This document shows positions 22,331 through 32,899 of a stretch of DNA of 64,000 bases, in pieces (the stretch's first letter is position 1; the number at the start of each line of letters is the position of its first letter). The translations under genes and the position numbers were made by a program. Origin of the DNA: Globodera rostochiensis (Eukaryota > Nematoda > Chromadorea > Rhabditida > Heteroderidae); NCBI GenBank assembly GCA_018350325.1, contig JAEVLN010000021.1, positions 744,001 through 808,000 on the forward strand. The letters are read 5' to 3'. The notes below the pieces were generated by a model. The model was not told the origin of the DNA and ran no database searches. It saw nothing but the letters and a program-made list of their open reading frames with translations.

Positions 22331-22818
22331 GAATTGTTTCTTTAAATAATTCTTGCTTTTATTTAATTACTATTTTTAGTTTTATATCTTGAGTTGATAG
22401 TGCTTCATTGTCGACATTATTAAAATTTAATAATATTTTTTTTTATATGCATTATTAAAATAAGATATTTTTGTTATAAATTATTAATTAATCTTTTAGC
22501 ACTATAATCAATTCAAAGAATTTTTTAAATTTACACATTCTATAGACCGACCTAAGCGGTTTACAATAATTTGGCCTTAAAAATTTCATAATCTTGGATC
22601 CAGTCAAATTCGTTCATGCGTCAAGGAAATTAAATTAATAAAAACAATAACTAATAATAGGTAATAAAGTAACATTAAAAAAATAAAAAGCAAAAAGTTT
22701 CGTAACGCACTCGCGTTTAATTCTTCAAGCATTGATAAATTAATAATATTGCAAATATTATAATAATAAAGAAAAAATAAAAGCATATGCAAATTTATTA
22801 TAATACAATTTTTTAATT

Positions 22819-22965
22819 ATGTCACAAAAAGAAGACGCGTTTTTTTAAAGAACAAAAAGCGGCTGAATACCGACACCGCAACAAAAACCTTATCCGCGAG
22901 ACAATGTTGAGCGTTTAAAAGCCGTGAAAAAAGCGGCGAAAAAAAGGACTGGTCAGATAATTTAG
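22819..22965 (+). pseudogene. Frameshifted basic N-terminal coding relic
   Basis: ATG at 22819 gives MSQKEDAFF and then a stop after a seven-T run. One frame over, KEQKAAEYRHRNKNLIRE continues. After a second shift VERLKAVKKAAKKRTGQII follows, ending in TAG at 22963. The three pieces follow one another without overlap and share a basic, helical composition, as expected for one protein broken by small indels. The pattern Y-R-x-R-N-K-x-L-I-R-E resembles arginine/lysine-rich coiled stretches in many mobile-element and bZIP-like proteins, but I cannot name a family. Confidence 0.4.
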
Positions 22966-23407
22966 AATTTATATTGTATTCGTAAGGAAATGTGGTCTAC
23001 CCGCACAATGAAAAAAAGCCAATTTAGAATTTAAAAAATATTATTTTATTTTCAAATAACTTTAATATTATTTATCAGAAATAGTTTTAGAGCTATTTAA
23101 ATTTTATTCGCTTACATACTGCAACATAAACAAGAGTTAACATATTTATTAATATAATTCTTTTTAATATAAACATAAATTATTATTGCCTCAGCTGAGA
23201 GTACGCAGAGCGAGTTGACGAATAATGAATAACAATTCTATTTTTTTCTTTATTACAAAAAATTAAAATAATTTATTTATAATAGAATAAGTGTAATGGA
23301 AATATATACAAATTTATTCAAAATTGTTCTATTTAGGCTAAATGTCAGTATGTGTAATAAAATTTAAAAATAAATAAAACGAAAAAATTTATTTTGTGTG
23401 TATTCAG

Positions 23408-23462
23408 TAGATTTAAGATCGGCAAAGCGTACCGGCTGATTGAACAAAAGATGCACGTTTAA
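23408..23462 (+). CDS. Candidate terminal exon, 17 codons
   Basis: GTGTGTATTCAG, a strong 3' splice site, is followed by RFKIGKAYRLIEQKMHV and TAA in balanced codons. There is no obvious upstream partner exon; ASAESTQSELTNNE near 23190-23230 is one possibility. Unidentified. Confidence 0.3.
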
Positions 23463-23595
23463 ATTAAAAATTTAGTATATATGCTACTTTCAAAGATAGT
23501 TTCTCAATAAATAAAAATTATTAAACCGAAAAATAAATAAAACTTATTCCGAATTAATTTAATATAGGTAAACAGTCAAATAAAGTGATATTTAA

Positions 23596-23676
23596 AGGAG
23601 TGCATTTTTAAAAAAATGCAATTTTTTGGGGCTTTTTTAAAAAAATCCAAATTTCTTCAAATTAAAGTGCACCCCT
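23596..23676. mobile_element. Short foldback element, 81 bp
   Basis: The ends AGGAGTGCA and TGCACCCCT are inverted repeats with one mismatch; the interior is partly self-complementary (TTTTTAAAAAA/TTTTTTAAAAAAA). No clear target-site duplication is seen. It lies directly left of the hairpin repeat block and may be part of it. Confidence 0.4.
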
Positions 23677-23724
23677 AATAAAATATTTTTCTTATGGCAA
23701 ATATGCACCACAAAGATTTAATTT

Positions 23725-24330
23725 TTTGAGGAGGAGAGCCCGACAGTGCCGACAGGCGCCGTCGGGAAGAATTTTTGGATTTTGGTTAAGAAATTTCACC
23801 AAAATTTTGGCAAAATTAAGCATATGCTTTAGGTAAGAATAGAGGATGTCCGGCGGTGCCGATAGGCGCCGCCGAGAAAAAATTGACTTTTTGACTCAAT
23901 TGTTAAGAAATTTGCAACTTAAAGTCGGTATATGATGCTTTTTAGGAATGGGCGAGTGTGGAAATTTTTTTGATGATTTAAAGATATTAACTAAAGAAAA
24001 TTGTCAAGATTTTTTTGTAAAAGAGCGTAAAGGATAAGGGCAACTTGAATTTTCTAAATTCAAAAAATCATTTTTGCATTTTAATTAAAAAATATTTGAA
24101 AATTTACTAAAATATTCTTTTGGTGGGGGAGCACACGCGACAAAACCAAAATAAATTTAAAAATTGTTTGCGCTCTAGCGGGCCCGAACCCAGACCGCAA
24201 CATAAGACTTTCAGGAAGGCAAAACCCAAAATTCAAACCGCCGGGGATGAGAATGCCCGGGGATCCCCGGTTTTCCCCGTCTCCGTCCCCACCCCCCCTC
24301 CGGCGGCGACCCTAATTGCAACCGACACAT
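23725..24330. repeat. Hairpin/tRNA-like repeat block, solo copy
   Basis: It carries two units about 118 bp apart, each with a G+C-rich hairpin: CCCGACAGTGCC-GACA-GGCGCCGTCGGG near 23739 and CGGCGGTGCC-GATA-GGCGCCGCCG near 23852. The units share flanking text with 61.6-61.8 kb (for example GTTAAGAAATTTGCAAC). A tRNA B-box-like sequence, GGTTCGGGCCC on the minus strand, lies near 24181-24191 beside CATAAGACTT. A C-rich tract (CCCCACCCCCCCTCCGGCGG) ends the block. The same parts occur inside the hAT-type element at 61.1-62.3 kb, but no matching element ends were found here. The ORF at 24120-24386 is a by-product of high G+C. Confidence 0.6.
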
Positions 24331-24399
24331 TCCTCAGCAAAATAATTAATTTTATTATTATTTTTACAATACCAATGAGTTTTTAAAGCTTTGAATGTC

Positions 24400-25740
24400 T
24401 GTAATAATGTTCAAAGACTTTAAACTAAGTCCCGTTGCCCCTGAGAATATAATTTTGGTATTTTATTTATTTTGTCGCATATACATACAGACAGAACAAG
24501 GGATGTTGATTTTTAATTTTCAAAAGACTAGACGGAATTTAGCGTTTTCTAATTATGGACAAAAATAAATGTCATCAAAATTAAAGATAATAAATGTTCC
24601 CATTTTGTAATTACTAGAGTTTTTTATTTGGTTTGAGTAGTTACAGCCTTCCATTTCACCAATACGGTAAAAATTTGAAAAAATGGAAATTTCATAATCG
24701 AATAATCTTATAAAATAACAACAAAAAATTCGTAAACAAATAAATACTAATTTTATTGTATTGCTAAGATTAAAACAAAAAGAAATATAAAATAACAAAT
24801 TTGAAGAAACTTACAAAAAAATGTATACCATAAAACCTAAAATAATTGTTTCAAATGAATTTGTTGCGAATAAATTATATAATGATAAATTGATGATTGT
24901 ATAAATAAATATAATAATATTTTTAAATAACATCGATAAAACTAAACAGTTAAAAATTATACCTTGACATACAATTAATTAATGAACGTTGAAGTACTGT
25001 GATTTAAAGCTTAGGCTAACTATTATAAATGAAATAAAAAACATATTTAATAAATTTAAAAAATAATATTAAAATAGAAATTAAAAAACTAAAACCCCGT
25101 TTCCGAGAAAGGAAAAAAAACAAAACAACTTGAAATTGCAATAATAAAAACTTCCGAAAAATTTGGTCAAAAAGTTTAAGAACGATGATAACGATAACTC
25201 AAAAAGATCAAACTAGTTTTAATTATTTGTGTTGAGTATAATTTTCAAATTAAATTATTTTTTAAGAAAATAAATCAAAAATTCAAATAAACCAACTGGT
25301 TGGAAAACAATTTATAATTTACATAAAACAAAAGAATAATTTAATGTGCTACCAATTAAAATTTTAATAGAATAGCAACAAACTTTGTCATAATGCAAAA
25401 ATTAAATTATATTGGATAATAGTAATTATGATTATATTGTTAATTATTAAATTGTAAATATTAAAACTAAAAAGTCCCAATCTGAATATGTCACAAACCG
25501 TAATTTGGAAATAAAAATTTTAAACATACTGCATGAAAAATAAATTTTTATCTAAAATATATTTTAATAAGGACCATTGAAATTTTTATATTCGCAACCT
25601 TATTTTGTCATAAAACAATTAAAAAATATGGGAGTTAGAGTGAAGGAAAAATTTTAAAAGATAAATAAAAAAATTTGCACCATCAATTGTATAATACCAA
25701 AAAGGCATAAATTACAAACTATATTGTGAAAGCGTTGTAA
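24400..25740. other. A+T-rich stretch without recognised feature
   Basis: A-rich background; the minus-strand frame 24553-24798 is Ile/Phe/Tyr-rich and not convincing. A good donor-like site, GAGCG|GTGAGTGC, lies just beyond at about 25758. Confidence 0.45.
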
Positions 25741-25815
25741 ATTCATAAGCAACTTATGAGCGGTGAGTGCATTTTTTAAATAGAAACAATTGTATCACAT
25801 ATTCTATATATTACA

Positions 25816-25944
25816 ATGGCCATCGACATGACTTGGGAGCAGTGGTGCGAATTTCAAAGCGAGCTGGGGTCATTCTCGATGTTCCGCCAGAGCTTGGCAC
25901 GAAGATGTGCTACCCAACCAAAAATTTTGACTATTCCTAAATAG
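25816..25944 (+). CDS. Small ORF of 42 aa in a sharp G+C island
   Basis: ATG to TAG encodes MAIDMTWEQWCEFQSELGSF, then SMFRQSLARRCATQPKILTI. G+C is about 50% against about 20% around it, with no A+T-driven codon bias. A GTGAGT donor-like site lies 58 bp upstream. The minus strand also has open frames, so the strand is not proven. Unidentified. The abrupt composition change suggests an exon, captured DNA or a processed fragment. Confidence 0.4.
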   Translation: MAIDMTWEQWCEFQSELGSFSMFRQSLARRCATQPKILTIPK

Positions 25945-26790
25945 TAAAATGCAATAAGTTCGTTACTGCTGCCTTTGAAAGTAATTAAAATTACCGAAAA
26001 AAAAAATATTATTTATAAATTTAGCAAAATTTAACAAGTCAAGAACGTCAAAAATTATTTACCTAAAAGAACGAAAACCAAAACATCTCCAATTTAGACT
26101 AAAAAAATAATATTATGTGTATTGAATTTTAAAAATATTAAATGATAAGTATAAAAAAAGCATTAAAAAGCCTATTATTTTAAACATTAATTTAATAAAA
26201 ACGCAATAGACAAATTATTAAAATAGCTATCACAATTTTACAGTTTGTAACAAAGAATAATTGGAAACTGGTCTAAGCCAGTCTCACAATAATGTAGAAA
26301 TTTTACACATTTATTTTTAAAAAATTTGGTAGTAAGAAGTTGCATTATGGAGGTTTATAGTCTTAAAAAAATATTAGTCTTATTCTTTTAACTAGTTAAG
26401 AAAAATGTTGTGCTTAATTTAGAAATACGTAATTTTAGTTTTTGCAATAATTTATAAATTAATTTCGTTAATTAATATGTCATTAATTTCTTCTATTTAT
26501 ACCATGCATTTATTATTTTATTTGAATTATTAGTTATTTGATCAATTTTAAGTTTAAGGCTTTTATATTAAAAAAAAGCAAAAACAAAGCATTCACATTT
26601 ATAATATTAAATATAATCATTATATAATACATTAATTATAGAAATACAACAAATTAAAGATGAAGTTAATGCTAATATTATTTTTAATTTTTTAAGTAAA
26701 AAGAGTTTATTAGTAAAAAAATAAACGCATAAATTTGTATTAATTTTAGGAAAAATGGATAAATGTTGATGAATTAACTTTTGCATTTGT
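25945..26790. other. A+T-rich stretch without recognised feature
   Basis: I see nothing here beyond background. Confidence 0.5.
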
Positions 26791-26794
26791 AAAT

Positions 26795-27030
26795 TGTACC
26801 ATCGCCTTCGACCTCCTCCACGATTCCTTATGGGAAAATATCGGAGCTCCCAGGCTCAAAATCACTCAAAACCACTTTTATAGCTTTTCTATGGGGCTGA
26901 AACGGATAGAAAAATCAAAAATGTTATTGAGACGAGCATTTAAACCGGGTTTTGAACCGTTTAAAAAATTGCAAAAATGGAGATTTTTGACCTGGATTTT
27001 GTGTCTTCCTGTCGGCCAATTTCAACAATT
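26795..27030. repeat. Moderately G+C-rich noncoding patch, repeat-like
   Basis: This patch of about 40% G+C (TCGCCTTCGACCTCCTCC ... GACCTGGATTTTGTGTCTTCC) has stops in every frame over its length. It resembles decayed repeat DNA rather than a gene. No second copy was found in the window. Confidence 0.3.
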
Positions 27031-27307
27031 TTAGTATCATATTTGGATTTTATTTGATTTATTGTGTTAAATTATTTAATTAAATGTAATTCTTTGTTAG
27101 TATTTATTTATTTATTTATCTATTATAAGCATTAAAATAATTAATGATAAAAGTCAACTTTTGGTCAAAGCACTCAGTTAAGAAATATAAATTTTATTAG
27201 ACATTAAAAAATTAAAATTGGTTAAAATATAAATTTTTTGGCTAAATTAACAATAAAGCTGAGATGTTGATGTTTTTGGCCTTTCGCGACCACACATGGG
27301 AAAGGGA

Positions 27308-28094
27308 CGTTTTGTTCCCGCCGTTTTGTTCCCGCCGTTTTGTTCCCGCCGTTTTGTTCCCGACCAGTTTGTTCCCGGCCGTTTTGTTCCCGGGTACGTT
27401 TTGTTCCCGCCGTTTTGTTCCCAAACATTTATTACATAAAAAGTGATGTCAAACGTATCTGAAACTGCCACAAATACTTTCCCGATTTGTGGAACTTGTA
27501 TTCAAGGACGTTGGATGGCCGGGACAAAACAAACAACCACGCTGAATCGTCGCATCGGAGGCTCAAGCGTGCATTTTCTTGCACACACCCAACCATCTGG
27601 CACTTTATCAATGTGCTGAGAACTGAACAAAAGTTAAGGGATGCCGATTTTGCCCGTTTTGTGATAGGAGAAGAGCCGCCAAAGAAAGCTGAAAAATTTC
27701 GCAGGGCGGATGCGCAGATACTCCGACTGGTCGAACGATATGACCCTCTGAACATTGTTGAAATGCTTCGGGGAATTTCTCGTTGTTATGTTATGGATCC
27801 CGAAGCCGAAGCATAATTTTTTTTTGTTTTCATCTACTCCCGGAAATGTTTCTCAATTTATGAATCTTATTTTTGTTATGCTAATCAACAACTCTTAACA
27901 TACGGGCATGTTTTTCGAGTGTTTAGATAAATGGTTACCTATTTGTGGCAGTTTCAGATTCGTTTGACATCACTTTTTATGTAATAAATGTTTGGGAACA
28001 AAACGTACCCGGGAACAAAACGGCCGGGAACAAACTGGTCGGGAACAAAACGGCGGGAACAAAATGGCGGGAACAAAACGGCGGGAACAAAACG
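27308..28094 (+). mobile_element. MULE-type transposon remnant with long repeat-built TIRs
   Basis: The ends are long inverted repeats: 27308-27476 (169 bp) and 27940-28094 (155 bp). Each is made of variants of a 14 bp unit, GTTTTGTTCCCGCC, followed by a shared unique part (AAACATTTATTACATAAAAA, GTGATGTCAAACG, CTGAAACTGCCACAAATA). The left TIR has exactly one more 14 bp unit, which explains the 14 bp difference. Between them lies a C-terminal transposase fragment. I could not identify a target-site duplication next to the outermost CGTTTTGTTCCCG, so the true ends may extend a little. It is likely a nonautonomous internal-deletion derivative. Confidence 0.85.
27462..27816 (+). pseudogene. MULE transposase, C-terminal fragment
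   Basis: The open frame from the inner edge of the left TIR to TAA at 27814-27816 encodes about 117 residues. It contains WNLYSRTLDGRDKTNNHAES, then SHRRLKRAF, HPTIWHFINVLRTEQKLRD, GEEPPKK and VEMLRGI. This order (W-N-x-Y..., R-T-N-N-x-x-E...H-R-R-L, H-P-x-I-W-x-F-I) is that of the C-terminal region of MULE transposase-domain proteins common in arthropod and nematode genomes. The catalytic DDE part is missing, so it cannot act alone. No ATG suits as a start; it is the deleted 3' end of an ancestral gene retained between the TIRs. Confidence 0.8.
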
Positions 28095-28289
28095 ATACCC
28101 ACTCATGCAGTAAGTTTAATTGTTTAATAAATGAAGCCTAGTCACATAAAATCGTTCAAATATTTAATTTTTTGTTATTTTCTTATGCTTATGTATTTTT
28201 TATTTTTTTATTTACTGTATTATGTATTTACACATATTCATTGTTTCATTTCTCAATGAAAATGATTCATGCCCTTTTCTTCCATTCAG

Positions 28290-28449
28290 GTACGTCGGCG
28301 ATGTGGTCGGAGTTGCCACTGCCAAAGCGTTTGCAGGGCGGGCAGAAACCTACCGATCCCAAAACTGTCCGGATACTGGCCTGCCTCGAATTGTTACTTC
28401 GGCAACAATTTCCAGAAAAACCCCGGTTTCCGGGTCCGAGGGAGTTTAA
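28290..28449 (+). CDS. Candidate exon after a strong acceptor, unidentified
   Basis: TTTTCTTCCATTCAG is followed by a 52-codon frame YVGDVVGVATAKAFAGRAET, then YRSQNCPDTGLPRIVTSATI, ending in TAA. G+C is above 50%. A second frame across the same DNA, 28269-28796, is the longest in the window (175 codons, ATG start) but its second half is hydrophobic and A+T-driven. I favour the shorter frame for its splice site. It lies about 195 bp right of the MULE remnant. The right edge (CCGGGTACCCGGCCCCGG) is palindromic and could be part of a repeat. Confidence 0.3.
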
Positions 28450-28499
28450 ATCTCCGGGTACCCGGCCCCGGCTTTTTCAAATTTCAAGGCGCTAATAAA

Positions 28500-29490
28500 A
28501 GCTTATTAAAAAGGTTCGCAAAAACCATTCGTGAAAAATTTTTTAATTTTTTGTCTTTTTTTTCTGGAAGTTTAGGCACTAGAATTGTTCCAATTTTTTA
28601 CGCGTCTTTTTGGAATTCTAACAGTTACGAAAAACTACTTATAACGTATTCCTTGAAATTGCGCGTTTTTTGGCTGTTACTTTTACTTTTACGTTTACCC
28701 ATTACTTTTTTATTTATAAAAATACTAATAAAATCCTTTGCGTTTGTAGATTATTACATTTCCCAAAATGTATTGAAAAGCTATAAATTATTATAAAATA
28801 ACTGAGCTTTGAAAACCCAAATATTTTTTCGCCCTTCGAAATTGATAAATAGTGCATAGTTATCGCATCACAAGATTATAAATATTAAATGAATAAACCC
28901 TAACAAAAAGGGCAATTGTTGAGTTTATACGTTCCATCAATTTTACCGAATGAGGATAAAACATTTATAAAATAAAAAAGAAAAATAATACAAAATTTTT
29001 ATTAATTAATTTAAAAAATCATTTTAAACAAAATAAAATTAAATCATAAAGAAATAAAATGTGAAAAATTAACCGTTCCTTTTAGGCAATTCATGAGGAA
29101 AGTTTTGTAAAATGTGTAAAAAGAAATTAAAATAATAAAATACCAATTATAAAAATCATCTAATAAAAGTAGTTTAGTTAAAAAGCTAATAAATATGGGA
29201 AAAAATATTATTGAGTTTTACATTTTTATTTAAAGCCATAATATTTTATTAATGTTTTAGATTAACATTTGTGAGCTCTCCAAGCTGCTGGCCAATTTTT
29301 ATGATACAACCGTTCTTCAACTTTTTAGATTTATTATTGTTGCATTAAATATTGTTTAAGAGAACATATTTAATTATCATTATTGAGAACGATAATGTTT
29401 TTTTTTAATAGTGGAGGTCCGATAAAAGTTTTAAAAATCTATGGAGCCTTTATAAAATTGTGATTTTCTTATAGTTTATAACAAATTTAA
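28500..29490. other. A+T-rich stretch without recognised feature
   Basis: No supported gene. Only the read-through tail of the 28269-28796 frame and background are seen. Confidence 0.45.
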
Positions 29491-29498
29491 GTTACCAG

Positions 29499-29700
29499 AT
29501 CATCCAGATCTTGCATGTGGTGCGCTGGAACATCATCAAATTCTTAATTTTTATACATTTTTCATCATCATCTCAAGGTAAGTTGAAAGAAAATGAATCC
29601 ATACAATCCTCACAAAATCAATTAAAGCCCAAAAAACTAAAATTAAAGGCTGCCATCGGCAACAGGCGCAACCGTGATACGAGGTCAGTGGATGCATTGA
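29499..29700 (+). CDS. 3' end of a plus-strand gene: two exons in phase
   Basis: Exon 29499-29577 follows GTTACCAG and ends at CTCAAG|GTAAGT, a consensus donor. A 71 bp intron (29578-29648) ends in AAATTAAAG, and exon 29649-29700 ends in TGA. The frame is maintained: ...HPDLACGALEHHQILNFY... then ...SRLPSATGATVIRGQWMH. The first exon is also open in a second frame (IIQILHVVRWNIIKF...), which would meet a stop after the junction. No family is recognised and upstream exons are not identified. Confidence 0.4.
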
Positions 29701-29759
29701 ATTTTTGCATATACTCAAAAAATAGTTTGAATTCGTTAAATATAAAAATTAATTAATTA

Positions 29760-31070
29760 AAAACATACTTGAAAATAATATTATACAATACTAAATTAAC
29801 AAAAATCCGGCCTTGATGAGACAAAACATACTACAGGTCAACGAGAAAGGACAATAAAAAATCAGTATTTTGAAAACTAAACTTGAATTAATTGAGTCAC
29901 CAAAATTTCTTTAAAATCATTCAAAATGCAGATAACGGCCTCCAAATCAATCGTGGAATTCGTTGAGGCTCAATGCGCATGAAACGTTTTTGTAAAACAT
30001 ATAAACGCAAATAATCTAATTAAAACATTGTAAAATCAAAGTTATTACTTAAAGGTCAATAATGAAAAATAAAAAAATGATAAAAATATCTATTTTTTTA
30101 TAAAACTTAAATTTAATTATAAAAAAAGAATATTTCAGCCATTGGGATTGAATTAATTTATATAAAATATATGGAGAAATTAGAATCAATAAATTATTTC
30201 TTGCTTCTGAAAATAAAATTTGAAGAGCAGCAAAAACATGAGCTATTTAACTTTTTGATACCCAAAAAACTAAAATTAAATCACATTATTTAATTTAATG
30301 AATTTAAAAAAAAGCTAAAAAAACAAAATGTAGATTTATTTGGGTACAAACTAAAGGCTAATAAATGAAAAAAAATTTACAATGGAAGGAACGGAAGCAA
30401 ATTTTAAAATTTGTCTTATAGTTAAACTAAACTAATAACTCTGGCATGCAATTTTAGAGGCTAGGATTGAAGTAGTGCAACGATGTGAAAAAACTATTTT
30501 ACCAATAACAAATGTAATCAATAAATAGCCCATAAAAAAGCTACAAAAGATGTATAAGCATTGTTTTTTAAAAAAATCAATCAAAAATTTTAAACTCATT
30601 TCAATTAGTGGAAGGAAAAATTCCTAAACATATATGACCATGATATATTTCATTTATTTTAATATATCAATGTAAAATGGAGCAGTCAAAAAAACGAACG
30701 GAACGCGCGATCGAAACAAGAAAAAATTAATAAGATTTGTTATTTAATTTCATAAAAAAACTGTATACTTACCAACTGTAAAAAAAAAGTTATACAATAT
30801 TTTGCAAAAATAGTTAAAGAAATCATCATTTGTTAAAATTTTTTACTATCAAAATAAGCCGTTATTACGGCTTCTGCTTTCCTATTATAAATAAACTTAA
30901 TACGATTTAAAGTATTACATTTAAGTTTCTAAATACTATAGGGAAATTATGTTTTAAGTGCCGGGGGGAAAAGATATACCGGGATTCCCTTTGGTTCGAT
31001 TTGGCTGAAAATTTAGATGGTGATAAAGTAACATGGTTCTGACAGTTTCTGGGTTTTTTTGGCATAATTT
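29760..31070. other. A+T-rich stretch without recognised gene
   Basis: Mostly background. A G+C-richer strip at about 30955-31040 (TGCCGGGGGGAAAAGATATA) directly precedes minisatellite block B. Confidence 0.45.
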
Positions 31071-31075
31071 CGCCC

Positions 31076-31865
31076 TATTTTTAGTTACTTTTTTGAACAT
31101 TTTATTTTTTGAAGAAATAGTGTGCTAAAAAGAGAGAGTCAGACGGTTAGACTAATTTGGTCATCAACACACTCCATCTAATATTTTTTTAGTTACTTTT
31201 TTGAACATTTTATTTATTTAAAGAAATAGTGTGCTAAAAAGAGACAGACGGTTAGACTAATTTGGTCATCAACACACTCCATCTAATATTTTTTTAGTTA
31301 CTTTTTTGAACATTTTATTTATTTAAAGAAATAGTGTGCTAAAAAGAGAGAGTCAGACGGTTAGACTAATTTGGTCTTCAACGCACTCCATCTAAAATTT
31401 TTTAGTTACTTTTTGAACATTTTTTTTGAAGAAATAGTGTGCTAAAAAGAGAGAGTCAGACGGTTAGACTAATTTGGTCATCAACACACTCCATCTAATA
31501 TTTTTTTAGTTACTTTTTTGAACATTTTATTTATTTAAAGAAATAGTGTGCTAAAAAGAGAGAGTCAGACGGTTAGACTAATTTGGTCATCAACACACCC
31601 CATCTAATAATTTTTAGTTACTTTTTTGAAGAAATAGTGTGCTAAAAAGAGAGTGTCAGACGGTTAGACTAATTTGGTAATAACACACCCCATCTAATAA
31701 TTTTTTAATTATTTTTTTGAACATTTTATTTTTTGAAGAAATAGTGTGCTATAAAGATAGAGTCAGACGGTTAGACTAATTTGGTCATCAACGCACCCCA
31801 TCTAAAAATTTTTAGTTACTTTTTTGAACATTTTCTTTTTTGAAGAAATAGTGTGCTAAAAAGTT
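31076..31865 (+). repeat. Minisatellite block B (about 106 bp unit, about 8 copies)
   Basis: Units begin near 31081, 31189, 31295, 31402, 31507, 31614, 31705 and 31810. Each carries TTTTTAGTTACTTTTTTGAA, GAAATAGTGTGCTAAAAAGA, GAGTCAGACGGTTAGACTAA and CATCAACACACYCCATCTAA. Some units have internal deletions (around 31409-31435 and 31620-31640). Opposite in orientation to block A and the same orientation as block C. Noncoding. Confidence 0.97.
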
Positions 31866-32719
31866 ATTTTTTGGTAAAACCGGTATTTTTATTTGATACG
31901 TCAATTTTTCCGTTTAATTTATTTGACATTATTTTTTATTCATTTTCATCGCGTGCCGCCGGAGAATAAAATGGTTAATAACGTTTTTGGTGTTTAAACA
32001 ATAAAATGATTTACTAAATATTCTTTAATTATTCAGAGATTGATTGCATGCAATTAAAGTAGATGCGATTTGTTGTTGTACTCCTGCTGTTTATTTTGCA
32101 TGAAACACACTTAATTCTTATATTTTGGGCATTATTATAAATAATTTCTTATCATAAATTCTCCATTTATAATTATAACGCAATGTTGAATTATCATGAA
32201 TATATTTTAAAAAATATTAGTTTTACTTTAAGATTTTATGTCTACTTTGTAAAAAAGTATTTTTATTTGCACAAACGCGGAATCGGCAAAACTGATAACT
32301 GCTTGGTTGGCATTGAATTTTGTGAAAAATTTAAACAATTACTTGAAATAAAAATGTTAATTAATTTAAAACCATTATGTTCTTATCATTGATAATTTTA
32401 CCAAATTTATTGCATGATTTTTTATTAATTACCAAAATAAAATACTAATTTACATCAAAGAAAGACATAATTTAAAATAGCAATATTAATTTCTCAACAT
32501 AAAAAGTTTTGTAATTGATGCATTCAGGTTCTATTAATTAAATGCAAAAATATAATATTTTTTCGAAAACCAAATATTTTGATGCATTTCATTATTGAAT
32601 TGGAATATTTAAAATACATTTTAATTGCTTCATATTACACTGAATAAAATTAGTAATGCAATAAAAAGTTGTTAATATTTAATAAATAATAAAAATAAAT
32701 GTAAGTGAATCGAGAACGC

Positions 32720-32827
32720 ATGCAAAAATATCGAACCTCACCACTTTTCGGACGAATACTTAAACCAACAGCTGAGAGCAGATGGAAACGATCAATGCGT
32801 TTTTTTCAAAATCCACCAAAAATCTAA
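32720..32827 (+). CDS. Small ORF of 35 aa, unidentified
   Basis: ATG to TAA encodes MQKYRTSPLFGRILKPTAES, then RWKRSMRFFQNPPKI, with balanced codons in a G+C island. The island is isolated in A+T-rich DNA. It could be a gene fragment. The longer frame at 32183-32392 upstream is A+T-driven and not called. Confidence 0.3.
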   Translation: MQKYRTSPLFGRILKPTAESRWKRSMRFFQNPPKI

Positions 32828-32899
32828 AAAGATTAAAAAAACCCCAAAACAAGAAAATTGAAAAACCCTAAAAAAGAATCAAATAAACTACTTCAAGAG

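Noticed and set aside
27222..27471. ORFs reading NKTAGNK/GTKRREQN repeats
   Set aside because: They translate the 14 bp units of the MULE TIR and occur again inverted at 27945-28127.
28269..28796. 175-codon ATG frame, longest in the window
   Set aside because: The first half is a G+C island open in several frames and the second half is hydrophobic A+T-driven sequence. The frame beginning at the strong acceptor (28290) is preferred.
1418..31865. CRISPR-like array interpretation of the repeats
   Set aside because: The repeats are contiguous 106 bp tandem units without unique spacers, in a eukaryotic setting.
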